Position numbers and translations under genes: made by a program
The notes under the pieces: model-generated
The model's database searches: none
The model's input: the letters and a program-made list of their open reading frames with translations, nothing else
Told to the model about the DNA's origin: nothing
Shown: piece after piece, positions 51,814 to 60,739 of the stretch
Numbering within the stretch: the first letter of the stretch is position 1
How the letters are laid out: each line of letters opens with the position of its first letter
NCBI RefSeq assembly: GCF_000390185.1
Contig: NZ_AQHR01000015.1
Location: 1 to 64,000 of the forward strand
Reading direction: 5' to 3'
Source of the DNA: Lunatimonas lonarensis
GTDB taxonomy: Bacteria > Bacteroidota > Bacteroidia > Cytophagales > Cyclobacteriaceae
DNA length: 64,000 nucleotides

Positions 51814-54624
51814 TTATGCTGAGCCAAGATAGCGCCCCGTATGGCTCTCAGAAACAAGTGGCAGTCCTTCCGGAATTCCCTCATATAGCAGATGGCCACC
51901 CAGCTCTCCTCCCTCAGGTCCAAGATCAATTACCCAATCGGCAGCGGAAATGACCTCTGAGTTATGCTCTATGATCAGCACAGAATGTCCTTGGTCGATA
52001 AGCGCATTCATCGAATGCAACAGTTTTTTTATATCGTGAAAGTGTAATCCCGTGGTGGGTTCATCAAAAATAAACAGGATGCGCTCCGCACTACGGCTAT
52101 CGCCTTTTCCCAAAAACGAGGCCAGCTTCACCCGCTGTGCTTCTCCTCCACTTAGGGTATTAGAGGACTGTCCCATACCTATATATCCCAATCCAACCTC
52201 TTGGAGTGGTTGAAGCCGATTGATGATGGGGTTTTTATCCGAAAAAAACTCCATCGCCTCATCGATGGTCATATCGAGGATATCCGAAATGTTTTTACCG
52301 TTGTAGGTTACTTCCAAAATTTCATTTTTGAACCGTTTTCCCTTACAGGACTCACAGGTAAGGTAGATGTCGGCCATAAACTGCATCTCGATTTTTTGGG
52401 TACCCTCACCCTGACAGGCCTCGCAACGCCCCCCATCCACATTAAAACTAAAAAAAGCCGGCTTGTAACCGCGTTGTTTCGAAATGGGTTGATCCGAATA
52501 CAAAGATCGAATTACGTCATAGGCTTTCACGTAGGTCACGGGGTTTGACCTAGATGACTTCCCGATGGGGTTTTGATCCACAAACTCCAGCCTGTTTACT
52601 AACTTAATATCGCCCTCCAACCGGTCAAACTTCCCGGATTCATCTGATACCGTGCCCAACATTTTACCCAAGGCCGGGTATAGCACCTTTTTGACGAGGG
52701 TTGACTTTCCCGAACCGCTGACCCCGGTGATGACTGTCATCACGTCGAGCGGGATACGAACGGTAAGATTCTTCAGGTTGTTTTCCCTCGCCCCCTGAAT
52801 AAGTAGGCTGTTTCGCCATTTCCTGGGCGCTGAATTTCGGGTTATGGTTTCCTCCCGTCTCAAGTACCTTGCCGTATGGGTAGATCTATCTTTCAAAAGC
52901 TCGCTCAAGTCTCCCTGAAACATTAGCTTACCACCATTTACCCCTGCATCGGGACCAATATCAATGATGTGATCAGCGGCACGAATGATCTTCTCCTCAT
53001 GTTCTACGACAATCACGGTATTTCCCAAGTCTCTGAGGGATCTTAGTACTTCAATCAATCTTTCCGTGTCACGGGGATGAAGTCCTATGCTGGGTTCATC
53101 TAGTATGTACATAGAGCCCACCAAAGCGCTTCCCAGCGATGTTGCCAGCCGAATGCGCTGAAATTCCCCTCCGGAGAGCGATGAGGTCAACCGGTTGAGG
53201 GTTAGGTACCCCAAACCTACTTTATCCAAATATTCCAATCGGTTAATAATCTCCTTAAGTAAGCGACTGGCAACCTGTTGATCGGACGATGAAAGACGTA
53301 AACCCCTAAAAAACGCAAGTGCCCTGTCTACCGGCTTTAACACCACATCTGTGATAGACGCATCGCCTACACGGACATAAGACGCGTCCTTTCGAATGCG
53401 TGTACCTCGGCAGTCAGGGCAGGTGGTCCTCCCCCGAAAGCGGGACAACATAACACGGTATTGAATTTTATGCAGCTTGGATTCCAAAAACTCAAAAAAC
53501 GCGTGGATACCTTTAAAATAGCTATTGCCATTCCAAAGGAGCTCCTTTTCCTGATCTGTAAGGTCTTCGTAAGCCCTATGCACGGGAAAGTCGAACCTAA
53601 TGCCATTCTTTACAAGTGGTGTGAGCCACTTACCGGTAGATTCGCCCCTCCACGGAGCGATCGCACCATCGTATACAGAAAGTGATTTATCAGGAATAAC
53701 AAGATCAGGGTCAATTCCCAGTACGGAACCAAATCCTTCGCAGGTTTTGCAAGCTCCGTAGGGATTGTTAAAACTGAATAGGTTGACCGACGGAAGCTCG
53801 AAACCCATTCCATCAAGTTCAAACTTGTCACTGAATTCAGTTCGTGATTGTCCTGGAACTGTCACAATACAATACCCATGTCCTTCGAAAAATGCCGTCT
53901 GAACACTATCCGCGATTCGGAACTGATTATCCTCGTCACCTTGGGCTACCATAACGCGATCAATGAGTATCTCCAAATTCCCGATACCAGGGCGTGAATC
54001 TCTCACCAGGTCCTCCACGTAATGGACCTCTCCGTCACAAATAATCCGCGTAAACCCTTTCTGAAGCAGAATTTCCAGCTCTTTTTCCCAAGTTCTATCG
54101 GCTGCCCGATGCAACGGGCAACTTATCATAACCTTGGTACCCTCCTTCAGTCCAAGGATATGGTTTACGACATCTGTGACCGTGTGATGTTTGACTTCTG
54201 CGCCACTGACGGGCGAAAAGGTTCGTCCAATACGACTGTATAGAAGCTTGAGATAATCGTATATTTCGGTGGTCGTCCCCACGGTCGACCTGGGGTTTTT
54301 GGTATTTACCTGTTGTTGTATGGCGATGGCAGGCGATATGCCACGGATATACTCTACATCCGGTTTTTCCATCCTACCCAAAAACTGGCGAGCATAGGAA
54401 CTAAGGCTTTCCACATACATACGCTGCCCCTCAGCAAAGAGTGTATCAAATGCAAGCGAAGATTTTCCAGATCCCGATAGACCGGTAATTACCACCAATT
54501 TATTCCTTGGAATGGCCAAACTTACGCCTTTCAGGTTGTTTACTCTGGCATTTTTTATGACAATAAACCTCTTCGAATCCAGTATATCCAGACTATCAGA
54601 GGTTACAGGTTCCGTATTTTCCAT
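51814..54624 (-). CDS. uvrA: UvrABC system protein A (second paralogue)
   Basis: A 936-residue UvrA with two ABC modules (Walker A TGLSGSGKSS near residue 48 and [14 protein letters not shown] in the second half; signatures LSGGEFQRIRLA and [12 protein letters not shown]). The C-terminal zinc module is intact (CEAC and CESC). The insertion-domain zinc site again lacks its first CxxC pair and keeps only CKTC. It is distinct in sequence from the uvrA1 at 515-3349, so the two are old paralogues rather than a recent duplication. ATG at 54624 is preferred to an in-frame TTG at 54642. A -7 box lies just upstream. Confidence 0.95.
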   Translation of the reverse strand: MENTEPVTSDSLDILDSKRFIVIKNARVNNLKGVSLAIPRNKLVVITGLSGSGKSSLAFDTLFAEGQRMYVESLSSYARQFLGRMEKPDVEYIRGISPAIAIQQQVNTKNPRSTVGTTTEIYDYLKLLYSRIGRTFSPVSGAEVKHHTVTDVVNHILGLKEGTKVMISCPLHRAADRTWEKELEILLQKGFTRIICDGEVHYVEDLVRDSRPGIGNLEILIDRVMVAQGDEDNQFRIADSVQTAFFEGHGYCIVTVPGQSRTEFSDKFELDGMGFELPSVNLFSFNNPYGACKTCEGFGSVLGIDPDLVIPDKSLSVYDGAIAPWRGESTGKWLTPLVKNGIRFDFPVHRAYEDLTDQEKELLWNGNSYFKGIHAFFEFLESKLHKIQYRVMLSRFRGRTTCPDCRGTRIRKDASYVRVGDASITDVVLKPVDRALAFFRGLRLSSSDQQVASRLLKEIINRLEYLDKVGLGYLTLNRLTSSLSGGEFQRIRLATSLGSALVGSMYILDEPSIGLHPRDTERLIEVLRSLRDLGNTVIVVEHEEKIIRAADHIIDIGPDAGVNGGKLMFQGDLSELLKDRSTHTARYLRREETITRNSAPRKWRNSLLIQGARENNLKNLTVRIPLDVMTVITGVSGSGKSTLVKKVLYPALGKMLGTVSDESGKFDRLEGDIKLVNRLEFVDQNPIGKSSRSNPVTYVKAYDVIRSLYSDQPISKQRGYKPAFFSFNVDGGRCEACQGEGTQKIEMQFMADIYLTCESCKGKRFKNEILEVTYNGKNISDILDMTIDEAMEFFSDKNPIINRLQPLQEVGLGYIGMGQSSNTLSGGEAQRVKLASFLGKGDSRSAERILFIFDEPTTGLHFHDIKKLLHSMNALIDQGHSVLIIEHNSEVISAADWVIDLGPEGGELGGHLLYEGIPEGLPLVSESHTGRYLGSA

Positions 54625-54630
54625 AAACCG

Positions 54631-54638
54631 CAAAGATA
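54631..54638 (-). promoter_or_regulatory. Bacteroidota -7 box (TATCTTTG) six bases from the uvrA2 ATG
   Basis: Minus strand reads TATCTTTG, a TAnnTTTG match. The predicted transcription start is two or three bases before the ATG at 54624, which would make the mRNA nearly leaderless, as seen for two other genes in this window. Confidence 0.5.
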
Positions 54639-54670
54639 CCAACTGAACCTAGGAAATGTAAAATTGTTGA

Positions 54671-54709
54671 AAAAAAGTAAGGCACCTATGAACCAACGAG
54701 TGCCTTACT
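54671..54709 (-). terminator. Rho-independent terminator of the PA14/T9SS gene
   Basis: On the minus strand AGTAAGGCAC and GTGCCTTACT form a perfect 10-bp stem with a 14-base loop, followed by a run of six or more T. It is located about 60 bases past the stop of the PA14 protein gene. This is the clearest one-directional terminator of the window. Confidence 0.85.
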
Positions 54710-54769
54710 AGCTTCAATGAGTTTTCTCTATTCCCTACCAGGGCAATCGATTGATCAACTTTATTCAAG

Positions 54770-56926
54770 CTATCTTTTGATCACCTTATGTCTTTGGGTG
54801 GAATCCTCGGAGGTCACCGTGATCACGTACACACTTCCTGGGAAGATAGACAAATCGATTTCATAAATGTGCTGGCCAAGAGAAGCAAAGGGAAGATCCT
54901 CGTTGAGGGCTCCACTTGTATTTGTGATTCGCACCGATCTCAGACCACCCGGCGCATAGAATTTCAATTTATCTGTTGTTGGGTTTGGATAGGGAATAAG
55001 CCTACTGCCAAAGGTTTCGTTATCGATACGTACGGTTTCCGAATAGGCAATCGCATCATCAGTAGTCACACGTTTGATACGATAATAAGTACCTACGGCC
55101 AAGAAGGAGTCATCTGTGAAAGAATACAACCTGGATTGGTTAGAGTCGGTCTGCCCAGGTATGGAATTCCCAACCGGAGACCAAGTACTGCCATCATAGG
55201 ATCGCTCAACGATAAATTCGCGGTTATTTCGCTCTCGGGTCGTTTCCCAAGTGAGGCAGTTTTGGGTTCCACAGGGTTGACCTGAAATAGTACCCCATTC
55301 GACCACATAGGGATTAAAAACCTCTGTGATGCTAAAGGAAATCAGTTGTTGGCCTGTACGCTCGAAGTAATCCAAAACCAACTCAATGTCAGTATCTTCA
55401 TCTACCTTGAATGGGGGGGAACTCGAGACTACCGATCCTGTACTTCCTGCCCAAGCATCTATCAACAAGTCACCACCTACAAATAACCTGGAACCATCAT
55501 CAGATCTCAAATCAAAGGTGTAATCGGTGTCTTTCTTAAAAGAATAAACCATCTTGTACCTGACCGTAAAAAACTCGGCTTCAAACGTACATCCAAATTG
55601 ATTGGGTGTAAACTGAGGACGATCACCCCCCCCAAAATTCTGGGTGAAGTTTGCTGCCTCCACATGTTGACCCAAATAGTCATTGGTGTTAAAATTCCTA
55701 ATATTCCGGTATATGTGCCCGATCCATTCGTTAATACCAAACTCGTTCTCATCGAATTCCACTCCGATTGTATTCCTCTCGATACCGATCACATTGGACA
55801 CGAAAAGAACGGTTTGTAAACTACCATCAGGCTGTAGAACCTGATCTTGAGCCACTCTCCGAAAATACCGAATTCCTGTCCACTTATCGGTATCCATATT
55901 AAACGGTGGGATATCGTAGTCCCAGGAAGTTGCACCTGGTATATTCACCCAATTTGCGGTAGACCCAGTGGTCAGAGAATACTGCCACTGATAATCCGTC
56001 AAAACACCATTACTTGAAATGGCAGGTGCAAAAATGCCATCGAAAGGGGCTGGATTTGGATTAGCCGAGCAATAAGATACAAAGTTTCTTCTAGATCCTC
56101 TAACTTTAATTTCACCTCCGCCTTGGTATTTTTGGAAATCAAAGCTCAACTCACTTTTGCCCCGCATCTCATAATAGGTAAGGTCAAACCAAACCTCTTC
56201 TCCCCCGTTGAACTCCACTAGGTAGCTCCTGATATTTTCCGAGTAGACGAAGTTGTTCAACCCATCAAAAAAGGGGCTTTCCATATTTGACGTCTTAAAA
56301 TAATTAATATGCTCCATTTCCCGTTCGGTTCCCAATAAAGGAATCGGTTGCCCGTTGGATCGAACCCGGAGATAACTGCCGTCATCACTACCTACCTGAA
56401 TCTGATAAATCCCTGCCTCAGGTATAGTGACCTTAGATCTCATAATAACACCAAAAAACTGATGCTCAACCTGGCAGCCATCACTGTTCGATCCGTCTTG
56501 TGTCGTGCTTGTAGAAAAAAAACTCCCCTCATCCGCTCCAGATTGAGCTACCAAAGGATCATTAAAATGAGTATAGAAATTTATACCACTGGCAAAATTC
56601 CCCTCTTCTGCAGAAACGGGCAAGAAGGCCTCATTTCTTTGTAGAAACCCCTTAAATTGCCTGTTTCCGTTGGAATTTCCCCCAAAATTAAAATTGGTAT
56701 CATTCAAAACCCCGTTTACACGGATTCCTGGTACAAAAGAACTACTCAGCTGGAAAACCGCTCCTACCCAAACACCCTCTCCGCGGAAAAGATCTTGATT
56801 CGAAAAATAATCCTCTGGTAAACCGACCGCTGGCGTACAATCCAACTGCGCAAACAACTCATGGGATACAAGTACCGATAGCACTAGCACCCAAACTATC
56901 CCTAATCTCCTGCTCTTTTTATACAT
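54770..56926 (-). CDS. Secreted PA14-domain protein with T9SS sorting tail
   Basis: A 718-residue exported protein. A signal peptide (about 1-27) is followed by a PA14-like domain with a disrupted lectin-type fold (IPEAGIYQIQVGSDDGSYLR), an Ig-like stretch, and a second PA14-like module (KDTDYTFDLRSDDGSRLFVG). The C-terminal 75 residues match a type A T9SS sorting domain (YPNPTTDKLKFYAPGG, and a basic end HKVIKR). PA14 modules bind glycans. The tail implies outer-membrane crossing by T9SS and surface attachment or release. ATG at 56926 is preferred over an in-frame GTG at 56935. It ends before a strong terminator. Confidence 0.92.
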   Translation of the reverse strand: MYKKSRRLGIVWVLVLSVLVSHELFAQLDCTPAVGLPEDYFSNQDLFRGEGVWVGAVFQLSSSFVPGIRVNGVLNDTNFNFGGNSNGNRQFKGFLQRNEAFLPVSAEEGNFASGINFYTHFNDPLVAQSGADEGSFFSTSTTQDGSNSDGCQVEHQFFGVIMRSKVTIPEAGIYQIQVGSDDGSYLRVRSNGQPIPLLGTEREMEHINYFKTSNMESPFFDGLNNFVYSENIRSYLVEFNGGEEVWFDLTYYEMRGKSELSFDFQKYQGGGEIKVRGSRRNFVSYCSANPNPAPFDGIFAPAISSNGVLTDYQWQYSLTTGSTANWVNIPGATSWDYDIPPFNMDTDKWTGIRYFRRVAQDQVLQPDGSLQTVLFVSNVIGIERNTIGVEFDENEFGINEWIGHIYRNIRNFNTNDYLGQHVEAANFTQNFGGGDRPQFTPNQFGCTFEAEFFTVRYKMVYSFKKDTDYTFDLRSDDGSRLFVGGDLLIDAWAGSTGSVVSSSPPFKVDEDTDIELVLDYFERTGQQLISFSITEVFNPYVVEWGTISGQPCGTQNCLTWETTRERNNREFIVERSYDGSTWSPVGNSIPGQTDSNQSRLYSFTDDSFLAVGTYYRIKRVTTDDAIAYSETVRIDNETFGSRLIPYPNPTTDKLKFYAPGGLRSVRITNTSGALNEDLPFASLGQHIYEIDLSIFPGSVYVITVTSEDSTQRHKVIKR

Positions 56927-57075
56927 AATTGCCACAATCTAAAGTTTAAAAAATTTCAAATACATTTTAGCTGTTACAAACGCCGAAATTATACTTTGGA
57001 AACGCAAGAACCAAAAAATCAAGCGATTATTTACCAATTCCTTCCCAATCTGCCGCCTAATTCGCTTCCCTTCGT

Positions 57076-58659
57076 TCACCATCTGGTATTTCTTTCTTCT
57101 ATCCAGTCCCTCACAGCCATAAACTGCTGCCATTTTGGGTACCTCGTAAAGTCCTCCACCCTTTGGGCTTCCCGGAAAAACCGGTTGGCCTGCTGGTAAT
57201 CACCTCTGAGGAATAATCTGAAAGCATGTCTTACCGCTACTTTCGCCCTAGTTGACTCCAACTCTTGCTCTATTTCCTCTTCGTGGCTTTGGTCTGCTTG
57301 AAACCCTAAACTGTCCGAACTCACTTTGATGCTCTGAAAGCTTATGGGGCTCTTAAGCACCAATCCCTCCAATGATGTACACCTACTTAGTGCCACATAT
57401 ACCTGCCCTGCCTCAAAAGACTTGCCAATATCAACGATGCACCTGTCAAAAGTTAGCCCCTGGCTTTTATGTACGGTTATGGCCCAAGCCAACTTAAGCG
57501 GAAACTGCACAAAGGAACCTACCACTTCCGATTCTACCCGCTGGCTCTCTTCGCTATAGGTATATTCCACATTTTCCCAAACCTCGCGCTGAACCTCAAA
57601 GAGCTCGCCTTTATCGTTTTCTACCAGAATTGAATCAGTATCTAGCCGAACTACCTTACCTATCATTCCATTGTAGAAGCGACGTTCGGTATTATTTCTT
57701 AGAAATATCACCTGCGCCCCCACCTTAAAGGAAAGATCGATCGGTTCAAAGGGTGCCATGGAAACAGGGTAGTCTCCTTTAATTTCAGCCTTATACGAAA
57801 CCTCATCTGCCTCCAATTCCAACAACTTCCGCGTATTGATTTCCTGAATGGTAGTGTTGTGGGTACCAAGCAAGATATAACCTTCATCCAACAAATCAAA
57901 ATGGTATCTATTGGAAGTCTCATTTAGAACCTCCAAATCGGATAAAGTATGTCGACTTTCCCGAATGCGATTCAGTAGATCCTTAAATATAAGGTCTTTC
58001 TGACGATAAATTTTAGTTAATTCTATACTTAATGGGTGTAATTGTTGAAACGAAATCGAACTAAAAAAAAACCTGCTACCATAAAAAGACTTCAGCAGGT
58101 CCCATTCGGGATTTTTAACTACCGGTGGTAGCTGAAAAACATCTCCTATCATAATCAGCTGCACCCCTCCAAACGGAAGGTGGAGCTTCTTTCTATACAC
58201 CCGTAGAATCCGATCTATGACGTCCATCAACTCGACCCTTACCATGGAAACTTCATCGATCACAAGGGTATCCATATTTCTGACAACCGACAAACGGGAA
58301 TCTGTCAGTCTAAAGGTAGAAAAAATGGATTCCTTTTTTCCTTTTGAGTATGGTTCGAGTCTTGGATCGCCGGGCAAAAACAGCTGTCTTGGATCTATCC
58401 GGAAAAACGAATGGATGGTCCGTCCCTTCGCATTGATGGCCGCTACTCCGGTAGGGGCTACCACCACCACGTTTTTGTGGATGTTCAACCGGCGGTAGGT
58501 GTGAAGAAAGGTTGTCTTTCCCGTACCTGCCCTCCCTGTTAAAAACAACGACTTGTCTGAATAAAGGGCTATCTCAAGGGCCTTTATAAAGGGCTCGTTT
58601 TCGGTATCGAGTCCATGCTGCCTAAATGTATCAAAAAAAAATTCCTTTAAAAACGACAT
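57076..58659 (-). CDS. Pif1-type superfamily 1B DNA helicase with C-terminal extension
   Basis: A 527-residue ATPase/helicase of the Pif1/RecD2-like group. Motif I GRAGTGKTTFLHT, motif II VIDEVSMVRVEL, motif III MIGDVFQLPPVV, motif V TVHKSQGLTFDR and motif VI VALSRCTSLEGL are all visible. A C-terminal extension of about 75 residues (LFLRGDYQQANRFFREAQRV) is helical and TPR-like, and unlike the core. Relatives unwind G-quadruplex and R-loop structures. ATG at 58659. The gene is flanked by the T9SS PA14 gene and the TrmH-like gene but not clearly co-transcribed with either. Confidence 0.9.
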   Translation of the reverse strand: MSFLKEFFFDTFRQHGLDTENEPFIKALEIALYSDKSLFLTGRAGTGKTTFLHTYRRLNIHKNVVVVAPTGVAAINAKGRTIHSFFRIDPRQLFLPGDPRLEPYSKGKKESIFSTFRLTDSRLSVVRNMDTLVIDEVSMVRVELMDVIDRILRVYRKKLHLPFGGVQLIMIGDVFQLPPVVKNPEWDLLKSFYGSRFFFSSISFQQLHPLSIELTKIYRQKDLIFKDLLNRIRESRHTLSDLEVLNETSNRYHFDLLDEGYILLGTHNTTIQEINTRKLLELEADEVSYKAEIKGDYPVSMAPFEPIDLSFKVGAQVIFLRNNTERRFYNGMIGKVVRLDTDSILVENDKGELFEVQREVWENVEYTYSEESQRVESEVVGSFVQFPLKLAWAITVHKSQGLTFDRCIVDIGKSFEAGQVYVALSRCTSLEGLVLKSPISFQSIKVSSDSLGFQADQSHEEEIEQELESTRAKVAVRHAFRLFLRGDYQQANRFFREAQRVEDFTRYPKWQQFMAVRDWIEERNTRW

Positions 58660-58849
58660 GAGCCCAGCTAGTTAAACAAGTACCTTGTGCCGAAAATGGT
58701 CGACAAACGGATTATTTCCAGTCAAAATAACGATATTTTTCCGAATGTTAACACCTGATAACGGGTCGATATCAAATTATTTAGCCCTTCTTCAACTATT
58801 TTATCACAGCCGCATTGCTGCGAAAAGCCTAAAGCGGTATGTCCGGCAA

Positions 58850-59392
58850 TCAATCCCCATCAAATATTCGGAGTTTTCCCGCGATATCCCATAAGGCTAT
58901 GCCAATACTTACCGAAATATTAAACGAATGCTTGGTGCCGAGCTGGGGGATTTCGACCACTTGATCGACTTCGGCCACTACTTTTTCGTCTACCCCGAAG
59001 ACCTCGTTACCAAATAACAATGCATAGGTAGTTCCCGGCTGCGGCTGAAAGTGATGGAGGGCAACGCTTTGGGAAGCCTGTTCCAATGCCACGGTTTGGA
59101 CGCCCTCATTTTTTAGCTTTCTCAGCAGCTCCAAGGTGTCGGAAACATATTCCCAATCCACCGACTCAGTGGCACCTAAGGCGGTTTTCTGAATTTCCCG
59201 GTGGGGTGGCTTGCCGGTAATGCCACAGAGGTATATCTTTTGGATACGGAAGGCATCTCCGGTGCGGAAGGCGGAACCTACATTGTTTAGGCTTCGAACA
59301 TTATCCAGCACCAGTATCAACGGACTTTTCTCCACAGACTTATACTCCTCCACCGACAGACGGTCCAGCTCGTCCATACTTAACTTTTTCAT
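58850..59392 (-). CDS. SpoU/TrmH-family RNA 2'-O-methyltransferase
   Basis: A 180-residue knotted-fold methyltransferase. Motif 1 is LDNVRSLNNVGSAFRTGDAF, motif 2 ALLFGNEVFGVDEKV and motif 3 KHSFNISVSIGIALWDI. No extra RNA-binding domain is present, so the target (tRNA Gm18 or rRNA) is open. I start at ATG 59390-59392, exactly where the 70-bp element begins; an in-frame codon at 59413 lies inside the element. This suggests transcription and translation signals supplied by that element. Confidence 0.9.
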   Translation of the reverse strand: MKKLSMDELDRLSVEEYKSVEKSPLILVLDNVRSLNNVGSAFRTGDAFRIQKIYLCGITGKPPHREIQKTALGATESVDWEYVSDTLELLRKLKNEGVQTVALEQASQSVALHHFQPQPGTTYALLFGNEVFGVDEKVVAEVDQVVEIPQLGTKHSFNISVSIGIALWDIAGKLRIFDGD

Positions 59393-59460
59393 GTGTCTAT
59401 AATTGTTTTTCAAAGGTCACAACTTAGTCCCGGTTTATCGGGATGGAATCTCGCATGGTT
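59390..59460 (-). repeat. Dispersed 70-bp element, copy 2
   Basis: Matches copy 1 (5145-5214) with three substitutions and one single-base insertion. It begins at the start codon of the TrmH-like gene and carries the same TCCCG/CGGGA inverted repeat near 59428-59443. An extra palindrome follows at 59462-59479. Confidence 0.8.
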
Positions 59461-59461
59461 G

Positions 59462-59479
59462 CCCCGGTAGCTATCGGGG
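59462..59479. repeat. Palindrome CCCCG-N8-CGGGG next to copy 2
   Basis: An inverted repeat CCCCGGTAGCTATCGGGG lies directly after the repeat element. It resembles the CCCGATAGCTATCGGG-type intergenic palindromes known in Bacteroidota and is absent from copy 1. Confidence 0.6.
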
Positions 59480-59572
59480 CATCCCAGTGTGTGACGGCTA
59501 CGTCATGCTCGATTTCATGCGCTCTTCGTTCTTTCCAGACGCAAAGATAGCGGCAGGAACGCAAACTTCGAC

Positions 59573-60739
59573 CTATTCATCTACAAGGATCCGATCCAGG
59601 GCCTGTTCCATGGTAAGTGTACCGGCATTTAGGGCCGAAAGATCCTTCATATCAACGGTCAGGTGTACGAACTCCGGCAGTTCGGCGTGGGGGTATCCCC
59701 CAAACCGAATGCTGAAAACCAGTTTTTCGTCTTCTCCCAGACTCTTGAGGGTTCGGCCGTAGGTGAGCATATTTGCCTTTAGCCCCGCTATAAACTGAGG
59801 ATATTCCTCCTTTAGCTTTTCCGAATCCGGCTCTTGGCTTCCAGCACTACCCATTCGCTCCCGCATGATAAAGCTATACGTGCTTTCATCCGGTCTCGTA
59901 AGCATATTGAGGTGGTAAATCACCCCAAAATCCGGGATGCGGTCGTAGAAGGCAAACCCGGTGTAATAAAATGTCTCCGAAAGATCGGGGCGGTACAACC
60001 TATCCAATATATTGGCCAGAAGCTCCAGGTCCTGCTGTTTGGAGTCGTCTCCACCTGCGTAGCGTATTCTCCCGAGCATTTCTTCCCGCGAAATCCTCCC
60101 ATTTTGGTAGGCGATCACATCGCCAAATATTACTTCGGCTGCAAAACGCTGCATTCTTCCGGCCACATTGGAAGCTTGAAACTGCGGCACGAAGCGACCT
60201 CCGGAGATAAAGGGCGAGCGTTCTTCCACGATTTTGATTCGGTCCTCGGAACCCAATTGGGTGATAAGATGGGCATAGTCCAGGAAATACTCCGCAACAA
60301 GCTCCTTGGAGCGCAAGGTTCGCGCCTGCTCCACACTATCACGGTCCAATGGGCTGCCCGGGCGGAGAGTAGCTATTCGACCGCTGTCCAGCAGCGAGTG
60401 TCCGATTCGAATCCTGGATTGGACGGGGTCTGAAGTGGCTGAAAATGTTCTCGGGTTACTGCCGGGCATAAATCGGATATTGGGTGCCACCGAAACAGAA
60501 GCATGGGCGGGCAGCGTCATCATTACCCCATAGCCACTGAGGTACTGGGCTTGCCTTCGATCGTCCCTCCGGCTCACCAGAAATGCCTGGTCGGGCTCAA
60601 ACAAGCTGTTTAGAATCGCTGCGGCTACCTTCAGGTCGCGCTGCATTCGTTCACGGTCGATCTTCTGGCCCATGGCGAACTGACTGGTACAGAAAAGGAC
60701 GACTAAAAGATATGTAAGGCTGCTCGATTTCAATTTCAT
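59573..60739 (-). CDS. Secreted protein of unknown family, third gene of an ECF sigma operon
   Basis: A 388-residue protein with a signal peptide (about 1-24, ending FAMGQ). No family is recognised. The body is mixed alpha/beta with patterns such as SGYGVMMTLPAHASVSVAPN, YFLDYAHLITQLGSEDRIKI and FVHLTVDMKDLSALN. No catalytic motif or lipobox is obvious. Its ATG overlaps the stop of the anti-sigma-like gene (ATGA), so it is translated with it. A role in the envelope or periplasm, tied to the sigma/anti-sigma pair, is inferred from the operon alone. Confidence 0.8.
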   Translation of the reverse strand: MKLKSSSLTYLLVVLFCTSQFAMGQKIDRERMQRDLKVAAAILNSLFEPDQAFLVSRRDDRRQAQYLSGYGVMMTLPAHASVSVAPNIRFMPGSNPRTFSATSDPVQSRIRIGHSLLDSGRIATLRPGSPLDRDSVEQARTLRSKELVAEYFLDYAHLITQLGSEDRIKIVEERSPFISGGRFVPQFQASNVAGRMQRFAAEVIFGDVIAYQNGRISREEMLGRIRYAGGDDSKQQDLELLANILDRLYRPDLSETFYYTGFAFYDRIPDFGVIYHLNMLTRPDESTYSFIMRERMGSAGSQEPDSEKLKEEYPQFIAGLKANMLTYGRTLKSLGEDEKLVFSIRFGGYPHAELPEFVHLTVDMKDLSALNAGTLTMEQALDRILVDE

